Under the pieces are notes generated by a model. That model worked only from the letters and a program-made list of their open reading frames with translations. It made no database searches and was not told the DNA's origin. A DNA stretch of 64,000 nucleotides from Nocardia sp. MH4 (lineage in GTDB: Bacteria; Actinomycetota; Actinomycetes; Mycobacteriales; Mycobacteriaceae), in contig NZ_LPNR01000124.1 in assembly GCF_019266065.1 (NCBI RefSeq), positions 103,710-167,709 of the forward strand, written 5' to 3'. Numbering within the stretch: position 1 is the first letter of the stretch; each line of letters opens with the position of its first letter. Shown here piece by piece: positions 16,490 through 24,463 of the stretch. The position numbers were made by a program, and so were the translations under genes.

Positions 16490-16971
16490 GCGCCCTGGGG
16501 GTGCAGCGAGTAGTAGATGGTGCCGATCGGCCGCGCGACATCCATGCCACGCACCCAGCCGGTGAGCGCGTCGCCGTCCCACACCCGCATCTCGCCGCGC
16601 ATCTGCGCGGACGGGTCATCGTGCGCCGCAGCGGATTCGGCGGCCGAGTCGATGAGCAGGTGGTCGCCCTCGTGCCGGATCGTCACCGGCGTTACCTCGA
16701 CCTCGTCGCCGTGGTTTGCCGCTTTCTGCCAGGCTGCCCACCAGCGGCCCGCCAGATCGATCCGGTTGTCGACGATGCCCGCCAGCTCCGCGAGCGAGAT
16801 CTGCAGCGCGTCGGCCAGCCGGATCGCCACCGGCAGCGTCGGCGACTGTTCCTCCGATTCGTACCGGGTGATCTGCCGCGAGCTCACCCCGATCGCGGTC
16901 GCGAGCGCGGGCTGCGAGAGCCCGAGCAACCGCCGCCGCTCCTGGATCACCTTCCCCGTCCCGGTGTTCAT
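16327..16971 (-). CDS. XRE-family regulator with C-terminal unknown domain
   Basis: A 214-residue protein. The N-terminal HTH_XRE domain (residues about 8-62) reads RRRLLGLSQPALATAIGVSS then RQITRYESEEQSP. The C-terminal domain contains DLAGRWWAAWQ, and the segment VWDGDALTGWVRGMDVARPIGTIYYSL (in parts: VWDGDALTGWVRG, PIGTIYYSL) resembles ligand-type domains seen in actinobacterial XRE proteins with a small-molecule or cell-surface role, but I cannot name it. ATG start at 16969-16971, with GGAGG 10 bases upstream. Divergent from the ThrE-type exporter gene. Confidence 0.8.
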   Translation of the reverse strand: MNTGTGKVIQERRRLLGLSQPALATAIGVSSRQITRYESEEQSPTLPVAIRLADALQISLAELAGIVDNRIDLAGRWWAAWQKAANHGDEVEVTPVTIRHEGDHLLIDSAAESAAAHDDPSAQMRGEMRVWDGDALTGWVRGMDVARPIGTIYYSLHPQGAHAVGSWTTKSGPDGVVRGWSALAREKSDAEKLLSELVRTDGTVESWPGSSRSA

Positions 16972-17100
16972 ACAGTCATCGCCTCCATCGCCGGCCCCTA
17001 CCGTCACACCCTGCTGGACACATCCGCACCAGACCCGCCCACATCGCGGGCCGCCATCCGTGGTCGCGAAGACCGCTGGCGCGCCGCGCATGCCGACTGC

Positions 17101-17232
17101 GTGGCCGATTCTCCCATCTTCTCGCTTCAGCAGGCTCGTTTCGTGCTGACTCAGCACGACGGCTGCGGTCCGCGCTGCCTCCAGCACCTGGCGGCCACGG
17201 CCTACAGCACCGGACTGATCGAGGACATCTGA
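17101..17232 (+). CDS. Very small conserved-looking protein upstream of thrE-like gene
   Basis: A 43-residue frame from a GTG at 17101, ending 13 bases before the exporter gene. The translation ARFVLTQHDGCGPRC...LAATAY resembles small actinobacterial proteins that carry a QHxGCGPxC..LAA-Y motif and often lie near XRE regulators (recollection, not searched). There is no good ribosome site; the true start may be further upstream, because the frame is open. Function unknown. Confidence 0.4.
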   Translation: MADSPIFSLQQARFVLTQHDGCGPRCLQHLAATAYSTGLIEDI

Positions 17233-17245
17233 GACCGGCCGCGAC

Positions 17246-18766
17246 ATGACGAGCGACACGTTGACGAACTCGTTGCGAGACGGCGAACCCGCCTCGAACG
17301 CCGTTACCGTCGAAGGTATGAGTGCGGACCCGGCATCGGAAAGCGACGGCGACACGATTACCGAACGCCCAGCTCTGCGCCCGCGCTGGCGGCTGCGCCG
17401 CCCGTTCGTCCTGCCCTCACAGCGTGCGACGGCCGACAACATCACCATGGCCCCCACCCCGCTGCAGCCGATCGACCTCACCGACGACGCCGAGGTGTCG
17501 CAGGTGCTCGATCTGGCCGTGCGGGTGGGGGAGGTGGTGCTGGCCGCCGGCACCGGTGTCATCGACACCTCGGCCCAGGTCCGCTTCATCGCCTCCACCT
17601 ACGGCCTGGACAAGTGCGATATCGACGTCACCTTCGACGCGATCCGTATCTGGGCCGATCGCGGCCCGCGGTTGCCCCCGGCCAGCGATATGCGGGTGGT
17701 GAAGTACCGCTCGCTCGACTTCACCCGGCTGGCCGCGGTCGACCGGCTGACCCGGCGGATCCGCAGCCAGGTCGTCCCCGTCGACCAGGCGCACGCCGCG
17801 CTGGACGAGATCGTCTCCGGGGCGCACCCGTATCCGCGCTGGGTGTCGACCATGGGCTGGTCGCTGCTGGCGGCGGCGATCGCGGTGCTGCTCGGTGGCG
17901 GCGCGCTGCTGGCCGTCATCAGTTTCGCGACCACGGCGCTGATCGACGTCGTCAACCGGGCGCTGCACCAGCTCGGTCTGCCGATCTTCTTCCAGCATCT
18001 GGTCGGTGGTGTCATCGCCGCCACGCCCGCCATCGCGTTGGCGGCGGTCAGCGATCACTGGCGGGCCGACGCCGCGCTGATCGTCGCCGCGGGCATCACG
18101 GTGCTGTTGTCGGGGCAGCAGTTGGTCGGTTCGGTGCAGGACGCCATCACCGGCGCGCCGATCACGGCGGCGGCGCGCATGCTCGAGGTGGTGATGATGA
18201 CCGGCGGCATCGTCGCCGGTATCGGCCTGGCGCTGCGAATCTCGACGATGCTCGGGATCGCCGTGCCCGAGATCGCCGCGAGCGCGGGCCGCGACACCGA
18301 GTATCTGGCGATCAAACTGAGCGCCGGTGCGGTGGCCGCGATCGCCTTCGCGATGGCCTGTTACGCCGAACGCCGGGCGTTGTTCGCGGCCGGGTTGAGC
18401 GGCGCGGCGGGCACGGTGGCCTACCTGGTCGCCCAGGACATCGGGTTCGGTCCGGTGGTCGCGTCCGGGATGGCGGCCACGCTGATCGGCCTGGCCGGTG
18501 GTCTGATGGCGCGCCGGGCGCTCACCCCGCCGCTGGTCGTCGCGGTCGCGGGCATCACGCCGCTGCTGCCGGGTCTGAAGGTGTACCGCGGCCTGTACGC
18601 CCTGCTCGAGGACGAGACCCTGCTCGGTTTCGGGCAGATCCTCGGCGCGTTCGGTGTCGGGTGCGCACTGGCGGCCGGCGTCATCCTGGGTGAATGGTTC
18701 GACCGCTTGCTCAGCCGCCGTGGCGCGCCGCGCGACTTCGACCCGACCTACACCAGCGATCGCTGA
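17246..18766 (+). CDS. Threonine/serine exporter family protein (ThrE-like)
   Basis: A 506-residue protein of the ThrE fold. After a variable polar N-terminus (about 80 residues) comes the cytoplasmic ThrP-type domain with RVGEVVLAAGTGVIDTSAQV and YGLDKCDIDVTFDAI, then about ten hydrophobic helices, ending with the second (ThrE_2) half containing ITPLLPGLKVYRGLYAL. Family members export L-threonine and L-serine in Corynebacterium glutamicum. The start is uncertain: ATG 17246 or ATG 17318 (MSADPASE), neither with a strong ribosome site. It ends one base before the convergent DUF5994 gene. Confidence 0.9.
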   Translation: MTSDTLTNSLRDGEPASNAVTVEGMSADPASESDGDTITERPALRPRWRLRRPFVLPSQRATADNITMAPTPLQPIDLTDDAEVSQVLDLAVRVGEVVLAAGTGVIDTSAQVRFIASTYGLDKCDIDVTFDAIRIWADRGPRLPPASDMRVVKYRSLDFTRLAAVDRLTRRIRSQVVPVDQAHAALDEIVSGAHPYPRWVSTMGWSLLAAAIAVLLGGGALLAVISFATTALIDVVNRALHQLGLPIFFQHLVGGVIAATPAIALAAVSDHWRADAALIVAAGITVLLSGQQLVGSVQDAITGAPITAAARMLEVVMMTGGIVAGIGLALRISTMLGIAVPEIAASAGRDTEYLAIKLSAGAVAAIAFAMACYAERRALFAAGLSGAAGTVAYLVAQDIGFGPVVASGMAATLIGLAGGLMARRALTPPLVVAVAGITPLLPGLKVYRGLYALLEDETLLGFGQILGAFGVGCALAAGVILGEWFDRLLSRRGAPRDFDPTYTSDR

Positions 18767-18767
18767 A

Positions 18768-19190
18768 CTACGTCTGGACGAGGGTGCGCGGCCCGTCGGC
18801 CGCCGTCTCGGCGGGCGCGGGGTCCTGCACCCGCGGTTTGCCCGCGGCCCAGCGCATCTGGCTGCGCGCCGCGGGGGCCTCGGTCGAGGCGGGGATCACG
18901 AGCAGCGCCAGGTCGGCGCCGTTGCTGCCGACCAGGTGCATGATGCGCGAGGCAGGCTCGGCCGACGTCGCGGATTCGGTGGCATGCCAATCGAATCCGA
19001 GCCGGGCCAGCTTGCCGATCCGCGGCGAGACGGCCTGCACCAGCTGGTGCAGTTCGGTCATCGGCTGGTCGGTACGGGGCCACCAGGCGCCGTCGATCGG
19101 GCCGGTGATGGCATGTCGCTCACGCAGCATCAGCCGGATCGGCCCGGCCGCGTCGCGGCCGATGCTCGTGGTCTGAGGTGAGGTATTCAC
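18768..19190 (-). CDS. DUF5994 family protein
   Basis: A 140-residue protein with the family pattern IRLMLRERHAITGPIDGAWWPR, then LVQAVSPRIGKLARLGFDW, then RIMHLVGSNGADLALLVIP. DUF5994 proteins are common in Mycobacteriales, often in several copies, and have no established function. GTG start (19188-19190) with AGGAAG about 10 bases upstream. It is isolated: convergent with the exporter gene and separated from the tRNA gene by a 260-base intergenic region holding palindromes. Confidence 0.85.
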   Translation of the reverse strand: MNTSPQTTSIGRDAAGPIRLMLRERHAITGPIDGAWWPRTDQPMTELHQLVQAVSPRIGKLARLGFDWHATESATSAEPASRIMHLVGSNGADLALLVIPASTEAPAARSQMRWAAGKPRVQDPAPAETAADGPRTLVQT

Positions 19191-19248
19191 TACGAGTTTT
19201 CTTCCTGAAGTCTGGGGGCGCGGTCGAAGAACAATCGACCGGCGCACG

Positions 19249-19266
19249 CCGTCCGTTTACGGACGG
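19249..19266. promoter_or_regulatory. Palindrome upstream of the DUF5994 gene
   Basis: CCGTCCGT TT ACGGACGG is a perfect 8-bp inverted repeat with a 2-base centre, and TGGGTACCCA (about 19276-19286) is another palindrome nearby. Both lie about 60-95 bases upstream of the DUF5994 start in the otherwise empty stretch 19191-19412. They could be operator sites; no regulator is assigned. Confidence 0.35.
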
Positions 19267-19412
19267 GCACTGGGGTTGGGTACCCACTCCGCTGTGTCGG
19301 CACGCACACATCTGGGACGGCGGCGACACCGGCGGGTGGGTGGTGGGGGTTTCCCGCACCATCGGGGCTTCACTCTACGGAAGCCCACCGACAGATCCAC
19401 CGATTAAACGAA

Positions 19413-19446
19413 CAGGGCCCCGACCGGCGAACCGATCAGGGCCCTG
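19413..19446 (-). terminator. Terminator of the tRNA-Ser gene
   Basis: CAGGGCCC (19413-19420) pairs with GGGCCCTG (19439-19446) around an inner GACCGGCGAACCGATC region. It lies 3 bases beyond the tRNA 3' end on the minus strand and is followed there by TTCGTTTAATC. Confidence 0.7.
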
Positions 19447-19449
19447 CTG

Positions 19450-19537
19450 TGGCGGAGGATAGGGGATTTGAACCCCTGAGGGCGTTAACCCAACCCGCGT
19501 TCCAGGCGAGCGCCATAGGCCACTAGGCGAATCCTCC
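19450..19537 (-). tRNA. tRNA-Ser (anticodon GGA)
   Basis: An 88-nt class II tRNA with the CCA end encoded. The acceptor stem GGAGGAT pairs with ATCCTCC, the anticodon loop reads CTGGAAC (anticodon GGA, decoding UCC/UCU), a long variable arm follows, and the T-arm contains GGTTCGAATCC. The minus-strand gene is followed closely by a hairpin terminator. Confidence 0.96.
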
Positions 19538-19684
19538 GTGGAGCAGCATAGCGGTCCCGGTGCCCCGGTGTAAAAACGGGTCGGGTCGGTCAGGGCGGTT
19601 GAGGAGACTATACGGCTCCGTACACTGAGTGCTCGGGCCGCTCATCCGCTGGTCCGGCCGAGCCGATATGAGGTGGAACACGTC

Positions 19685-20236
19685 GTGGGTACCGCGCGCA
19701 CACCCCGGGAGCGCTGGGTGGAGGAAGGCCTGCTGGTGCTGGCCGCCGCCGGTGTGGACGCGGTGCGGGTCGAGGCGCTGGCCAAGCGCATCGGCGTCAC
19801 CAAGGGCGGGTTCTACGGCTATTTCGCCGACCGGGAGGCGCTGCTCGTCGCGATGCTCGAGCAGTGGGAGCGGGAGGCGGTCGACCAGGTGCTCGAACAG
19901 GTCGAGCACGCGGATGACCCGAAAGCGCGGGCCCGGCTGGCGGGCGTGCTCACGTTCTCCAGCGACCGGCTGCTGCCCATCGACCTCGCGATCCGTGACT
20001 GGGCCCGCCGCGACGCAGACGTGGCCGAGCGGCTACGGCGGGTCGACAATCGCCGAATGGCGCTGTTGCGCGAGACGATCGGCGCCTTCTGCGCCGACCC
20101 CGATGAGGTCGAAGCCCGCAGCCTGCTCGCCTTCTGCGCGGTGATCGGCAAGCACTTCCTCGCCGCCGACCACGAGGGCCGCACCCGCAACCAGGTGCTG
20201 GCCCGCGCCGCGGACCTGCTGTTCGAGCGGCGCTGA
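19685..20236 (+). CDS. TetR-family transcriptional regulator
   Basis: A 183-residue protein. The HTH region reads RERWVEEGLLVLAAAGVDAV then IGVTKGGFYGYFADREALL, the canonical TetR helix-turn-helix (GGFYGYF replaces the common GSFYHHF). The start is taken as GTG 19685, because AGGTGG lies 8 bases upstream; a GTG four codons earlier is possible. The C-terminal domain does not indicate a ligand. It ends one base before the convergent DUF3558-like gene; no target exporter is adjacent. Confidence 0.9.
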   Translation: MGTARTPRERWVEEGLLVLAAAGVDAVRVEALAKRIGVTKGGFYGYFADREALLVAMLEQWEREAVDQVLEQVEHADDPKARARLAGVLTFSSDRLLPIDLAIRDWARRDADVAERLRRVDNRRMALLRETIGAFCADPDEVEARSLLAFCAVIGKHFLAADHEGRTRNQVLARAADLLFERR

Positions 20237-20237
20237 G

Positions 20238-21197
20238 TTACTTCTTCAGTCCCGTGAGCGCCTTCTGCGCCTGGGCTTTCGCGACCGTGGCGACCTCGTC
20301 GGTGTTGATGGTCTCGCCTTCGGCCCGCGAGAGAGTGATCTGGACCTTGACCGAGACGTTGCTGTCGGCGACGCCGACGGTGTAGGTCAGCCGCGGCCCG
20401 ACGACATCGCGGGTCTCGGATTTCCAGTAGCCCTGCGAGCCGATCCCGCTGACCTCACCCGACGCCAGACCCGAACCCGAAGTGCCGGTGTCGTATTCCT
20501 TCCATCGGGTGTAGGAGGGGTCGCCGTAGGCGTCGTTGAATTCGACGTCCAGCTCGATCCTGGCGTCGTTGGTCTGGTATTTGCTGCGGGCCGACTTGCT
20601 CGAGTAATCGGCGGTGCACGACAGCCTGCCGCCGGTGGAACTGGTCGGCTGGGTTTCCTTGTGCTCCGGGCTGCCCTTGGGGTCCGAGGACCACTTCTTC
20701 AGCACCGTCGGGTCGATGAGCGAGCACGCGTTGGAGACCGAGGCCATCGTGTAGTCGCCCTCCATCTTCTTCTTGCGGTCGTTCTCCATCGACGTCAGCG
20801 GGTCGGACGGGTCGTCGCGGGTGGCGACCGCGACCCCGACCACCCCGATGCTGACCACCGCGAGCAGGCCGACGACACCGGCGATGATCAGCCCGTTCTT
20901 GTTGCCGGGAGGTCGGGGCGGCATCGCGTAGGCGGGCTGCTGATAGCCGGGCGCGTTGTACGGGGGAGTGGGCTGCGGCGGATAACCGGCCTGCGGCATC
21001 GACGGAGCGGACGGATAGGGCCCGTAGCCGGGCTGACCCTGCGCCGGAAAACCGAATCCCGGTTGCGGCTGCTCGGGCCCCGCCGCCGGATTGAACACAG
21101 TGGGATCGGCGCCCGCGTTCGTCGGCGTCGACCACCAGTGCACGGTCGGATCGGACTGTCCAGGCTGATCGCCGGATCCCTGCTGCGAATTCGTCAT
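20238..21197 (-). CDS. Membrane-anchored DUF3558-like protein with Pro-rich cytoplasmic tail
   Basis: A 319-residue bitopic protein. Residues about 1-105 form a Pro/Gly/Gln-rich cytoplasmic tail (repeated QPGYG, YPPQP); one membrane segment (GLIIAGVVGLLAVVSIGVVG) follows at about 107-126; the rest is extracytoplasmic. The outer domain has two cysteines (NACSLIDP and RLSCTAD) in the arrangement seen in DUF3558 envelope lipoproteins of Mycobacteriales and probably forms one disulfide. ATG start with GGAGGGGG upstream. Function unknown; an envelope role is likely. Confidence 0.78.
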   Translation of the reverse strand: MTNSQQGSGDQPGQSDPTVHWWSTPTNAGADPTVFNPAAGPEQPQPGFGFPAQGQPGYGPYPSAPSMPQAGYPPQPTPPYNAPGYQQPAYAMPPRPPGNKNGLIIAGVVGLLAVVSIGVVGVAVATRDDPSDPLTSMENDRKKKMEGDYTMASVSNACSLIDPTVLKKWSSDPKGSPEHKETQPTSSTGGRLSCTADYSSKSARSKYQTNDARIELDVEFNDAYGDPSYTRWKEYDTGTSGSGLASGEVSGIGSQGYWKSETRDVVGPRLTYTVGVADSNVSVKVQITLSRAEGETINTDEVATVAKAQAQKALTGLKK

Positions 21198-21302
21198 CTT
21201 CGGCCCCCTCCGGTTTTCGATACGGGTTCGCCCCGTCGATTCGTCGCGATCGTATCGACCCCCCGCTGCGGAGGGCACATCGAACCGCTACACTGGCCGA
21301 CG

Positions 21303-21386
21303 GATCCCGCGCGGCGCGCATCCTGTGAACTCCCCCAGGGCCGGAAGGCAGCAAGGGTCAACGGGCTCTGCCGGGTGCGCGGGGTC
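21303..21386 (+). ncRNA. ffs: Bacterial small signal recognition particle RNA (4.5S)
   Basis: Contains the invariant Ffh-binding core: GGCCGGAAGGCAGCAAGGGT on one side and CTCTGCCGGGTGCG on the other, closed by the long stem GATCCCGCGC/GCGCGGGGTC. A TACACT hexamer at about 21289-21294 is a candidate -10 box. The 3' end may extend a little into the T-rich CCCCTTTATTCTC that follows. The RNA binds Ffh and FtsY in cotranslational membrane targeting. Its position next to the aminotransferase matches M. tuberculosis, as far as I recall. Confidence 0.92.
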
Positions 21387-21560
21387 CCCTTTATTCTCGG
21401 GGACCTCCGCCTGATCGATCCGCCTACGCACCTTCGCAGCGTGCGAGCCTGATCCGGCTCCGGATACCCCACCGATTCCGAGCAACCGCCGGGTAACGTT
21501 GCGAGTGTCGGCACGCGCAGCGTGCACCACCCACCTTGCTGCTTCGAAAGGCTGCCCAGG

Positions 21561-22853
21561 ATGCCCCGGCAAACGCAGATCGGTTTGATGAGCCACGCGG
21601 AACTCGTGTCCGAGCACGAGTCCCAGACCGCGAATTACGCGACGCTCCAGACCGAGAAGCTCACCCTGGATCTGACCCGAGGTAAGCCATCGCCGGAACA
21701 ACTCGACCTATCCGCGTCGCTGCTCTCCCTCCCGGGCGACGGCGACTTCCGCGACGGGTCGGGTGTCGACTGCCGCAACTACGGCGGCCTCAACGGTCTG
21801 CCCGAACTGCGTGCGATCTTCGGTGAACTGCTCGGCATCCCGGTCGAGCAACTGATCGCGGGCAACAACGCCAGCCTCGAGCTCATGCACGACAACATCG
21901 TCTTCGCGATGCTCTACGGCACCCCGGACTCCCCGCGCCGCTGGGCGTCGGAGGAGACGATCAAGTGGCTGTGCCCGGCCCCCGGCTACGACCGGCACTT
22001 CGCGATCACCGAGGCGCTCGGCATCGAGATGATCGCCGTCCCGATGAACAACGACGGCCCCGACACCAGGGCCATCGCGGCGCTGCTGGCCGACGACCCG
22101 CAGATCAAGGGCCTGTGGGCGGTGCCCAACTACGCCAACCCGACCGGCGCCGTCTTCTCCGAAGAGGTTGTCCGCGAGCTGGTTTCGATGAAGGCCGCCG
22201 CGCCGGACTTCCGGCTGTTCTGGGACAACGCCTACGCGGTGCACCCGCTCACCGACACCGCCGCGCCGGTGCTCGACGTCCTCGGCATGGCCGCGGCGGC
22301 GGGCAACCCGAACCGGCCGCTGGTCTTCGCCTCGACCTCCAAGATCACCTTCGCCGGCGCCGGCGTGAGCTTCTTCGGCGCGTCCAAGGCCAACCTCGAC
22401 TGGTACCTGGCGCACGCGGCGAAGAAGAGCATCGGCCCGGACAAGCTCAACCAGCTGCGGCATCTGCGGTTCTTCACCGACGCCGAGGGCGTGCGCGAGC
22501 ACATGCAGAAGCACCGCAGGCTGCTCGAGCCGAAGTTCGCGCTGGTGCGCCGCATCCTCGAAGACCGGCTCGGCGCGTCGAAGGTCGCGTCCTGGACCGA
22601 GCCCAAGGGCGGCTACTTCATCAGCCTCGACGTGCTCGACGGCACGGCCGCCCGGGTGATCGCGCTGGCCAAGGACGCGGGCATCGCCCTCACCGCCGCC
22701 GGTTCGGCGTTCCCGTACGGCAAAGACCCCGACGACAAGAACATCCGCATCGCCCCCTCCTTCCCGCAGTTGCCGGAACTGGAGAAGGCGATGGACGGGC
22801 TGGCGACCTGCGTGCTGCTCGCCGCCACAGAGAAGCTGCTCGAGGAGCACTGA
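21561..22853 (+). CDS. aspC: Aspartate aminotransferase (AspC/Rv3722c type, class I PLP)
   Basis: A 430-residue PLP enzyme of the subfamily found in M. tuberculosis Rv3722c, which transaminates aspartate/2-oxoglutarate. Landmarks are LDLTRGKPSPEQLDL near the N-terminus, the nearly invariant NYGG, ELMHDN, CPAPGYDRHFAITE, the substrate-binding SFPQLPEL tail, and the PLP lysine in ASTSKITFAG (Lys 261). The ATG at 21561 has GAAAGG about 10 bases upstream; ATG 21588 would remove nine residues and is also plausible. It stands alone between the SRP RNA and a strong terminator. It links nitrogen flow to aspartate-derived amino acids. Confidence 0.93.
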   Translation: MPRQTQIGLMSHAELVSEHESQTANYATLQTEKLTLDLTRGKPSPEQLDLSASLLSLPGDGDFRDGSGVDCRNYGGLNGLPELRAIFGELLGIPVEQLIAGNNASLELMHDNIVFAMLYGTPDSPRRWASEETIKWLCPAPGYDRHFAITEALGIEMIAVPMNNDGPDTRAIAALLADDPQIKGLWAVPNYANPTGAVFSEEVVRELVSMKAAAPDFRLFWDNAYAVHPLTDTAAPVLDVLGMAAAAGNPNRPLVFASTSKITFAGAGVSFFGASKANLDWYLAHAAKKSIGPDKLNQLRHLRFFTDAEGVREHMQKHRRLLEPKFALVRRILEDRLGASKVASWTEPKGGYFISLDVLDGTAARVIALAKDAGIALTAAGSAFPYGKDPDDKNIRIAPSFPQLPELEKAMDGLATCVLLAATEKLLEEH

Positions 22854-22859
22854 GCGAGC

Positions 22860-22889
22860 GGGCCGGGCGCGCGGTGGCGCGCCCGGCCC
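22860..22889. terminator. Bidirectional hairpin between aspC and a methyltransferase gene
   Basis: Perfect 13-bp GC-rich inverted repeat (22860-22872 and 22877-22889) with a GGTG loop between the convergent genes. Confidence 0.65.
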
Positions 22890-22893
22890 CGGC

Positions 22894-23700
22894 TCAGCTC
22901 GGCTTGTGCACCAGCACGCCGAACATCGTCACCGAGACGTGCACGTCACCGCGATCGGCGCCGGCCTGCAGGTCGGCGATCAGTCGCGCGTGCTCGTCCT
23001 CGGTGATCACCCCGCGCAGCACCGCCAGCCCGGCGATCCGGCTGACCAGCGCGCCGGCGCCGACGCTGCGGTCCTGCACCAGCGCGTGCGAGCCGATCTC
23101 GTCGACGACCAGCCCCGCACCGCTGAGCAGCCCGGCCAGCCTGCGCCCGGACAGCGGGTTGGTGGTCGAGGAGATCAGGGTGTCGATCACCGCGCCGACC
23201 ACCCTCGGATCGCCCGGATGCACGATCGAGGTGGCCCAGTCGCTGTCGACGACCACCGCGCGGCCACCGGGCCGCAGGACCCGCGCGATCTCGGCCGCGG
23301 CCCGCGCGGGCGCGGTCAGGTGCTGGAACACGCGTTCGCAGAGCACCGCGTCGAAGCTCTCGTTGCCGAACGGCAGGCCGTAGGCGTCGCCGGTGGCGAA
23401 GGTCGCCGTCGAGTCGCGCTCGGCGGCGCGGCGCTGGGCCGAGGCGAGCAGGTTCGGATCGGGTTCCACGCCGACGGCGGTGCCGGTCGGGCCGACGGCG
23501 TCGGCGAAGACGAACACCTCCGAGCCGGTGCCGGAGCCGATGTCGAGGGCGCGCTCGCCCGGTCGCAGGGCCAGCGCGGCGTGACTCCAGGCGCGTAGCC
23601 TGCGCATCCCGGGCTGGGTGACCTCCAGGTCGTGGGCGTCGATCAGTTGGTCCTGGCCCGCTTGATCGAAGCGGTCAGGGCGAGGGGTGTAGTCGGTCAT
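22894..23700 (-). CDS. SAM-dependent methyltransferase (class I, UbiE-like)
   Basis: A 268-residue class I methyltransferase. SAM motif I is LDIGSGTGSEVF (about residue 55), then acidic VGVEPDPN, GDAYGLPFGNESFDAVLCERVFQHL, and RVLRPGGRAVVVD. This layout is shared by UbiE/MenG-type and many small-molecule methyltransferases. The start is ATG 23698-23700 (MTDY...); an in-frame ATG at 23710 is possible. It is divergent from the HhH-GPD gene, sharing a short 79-base promoter region. The methyl acceptor cannot be told from sequence. Confidence 0.87.
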   Translation of the reverse strand: MTDYTPRPDRFDQAGQDQLIDAHDLEVTQPGMRRLRAWSHAALALRPGERALDIGSGTGSEVFVFADAVGPTGTAVGVEPDPNLLASAQRRAAERDSTATFATGDAYGLPFGNESFDAVLCERVFQHLTAPARAAAEIARVLRPGGRAVVVDSDWATSIVHPGDPRVVGAVIDTLISSTTNPLSGRRLAGLLSGAGLVVDEIGSHALVQDRSVGAGALVSRIAGLAVLRGVITEDEHARLIADLQAGADRGDVHVSVTMFGVLVHKPS

Positions 23701-23779
23701 ACTTACCGCCATCGTGGAAGCTGCAGTCCTCGGGAGCATGGACCCAGAGGCTACTAGTGAAATGTGTCACGATGAATGT

Positions 23780-24358
23780 ATGACTCGAACGCTGTGTCTC
23801 GCGCAGGAGGCCGAAGCCGACGAACTCCTCAGCACCGATGATTTCGCGTTGCTGCTCGGCATGCTGCTGGATCAGCAGTATCCGATGGAACACGCGTTTC
23901 GCGGGCCACGCAAAATCGCCGACCGGATGGGTGGATTCGATCTGCGCCGGATCGCCGAGGCCGATCCGGCCGAATTCGAGGAACTCGCCGCCACGCCACC
24001 GGCCATCCATCGCTACGGCCGCTCCATGGCCCGCCGGGCCCAGGCGTTGGCCCAGTACGTCATCGAGCACTACGACGGCGTGCCCGCCAACCTCTGGACC
24101 AGCGGCGACCCCGACGGCAAGGAAGTGCTGCGCAGGCTGCAGGACCTGCCCGGGTTCGGCGCGCAGAAGGCCAAGATCTTCCTGGCACTGCTCGGCAAGC
24201 AACGTGACGTACATCCCACCGGCTGGCGAAAGGCCGCGGGGTCCTACGGCGACGAGGGTTCGCGCCGCTCGGTCGCCGATGTGGTCGACGCCGAAACTCT
24301 CGCCGAAGTAAGGGAATTCAAGAAGCAGGCGAAGGCCGCCGCGAAATCCGCCGGGTGA
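23780..24358 (+). CDS. HhH-GPD superfamily base excision repair protein
   Basis: A 192-residue protein with the helix-hairpin-helix motif LPGFGAQKAKIFLALLG followed by DVHPTGW, where an Asp at the position of the GPD catalytic Asp precedes a His. The fold is that of endonuclease III/AlkA-type glycosylases, but the protein is short and has no C-terminal cysteine cluster for 4Fe-4S. The substrate lesion is unknown. ATG 23780 is chosen over an upstream ATG because the upstream extension overlaps the promoter of the divergent methyltransferase. No operon partner. Confidence 0.85.
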   Translation: MTRTLCLAQEAEADELLSTDDFALLLGMLLDQQYPMEHAFRGPRKIADRMGGFDLRRIAEADPAEFEELAATPPAIHRYGRSMARRAQALAQYVIEHYDGVPANLWTSGDPDGKEVLRRLQDLPGFGAQKAKIFLALLGKQRDVHPTGWRKAAGSYGDEGSRRSVADVVDAETLAEVREFKKQAKAAAKSAG

Positions 24359-24463
24359 ATTCTCGGTTACGATCTGCCTGCTTTTTTCCCTCGTCATCGG
24401 TGGTGATCTGCTCGAAGCTGGCTTCTCGAACAGCTCAACGACTGATGAGGGATTGGCAGTTTT

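Noticed and set aside
16972..17598. N-terminal extension of the XRE gene on the minus strand
   Set aside because: Runs antisense to the exporter gene; the ATG at 16971 has a good ribosome site and starts just before the HTH.
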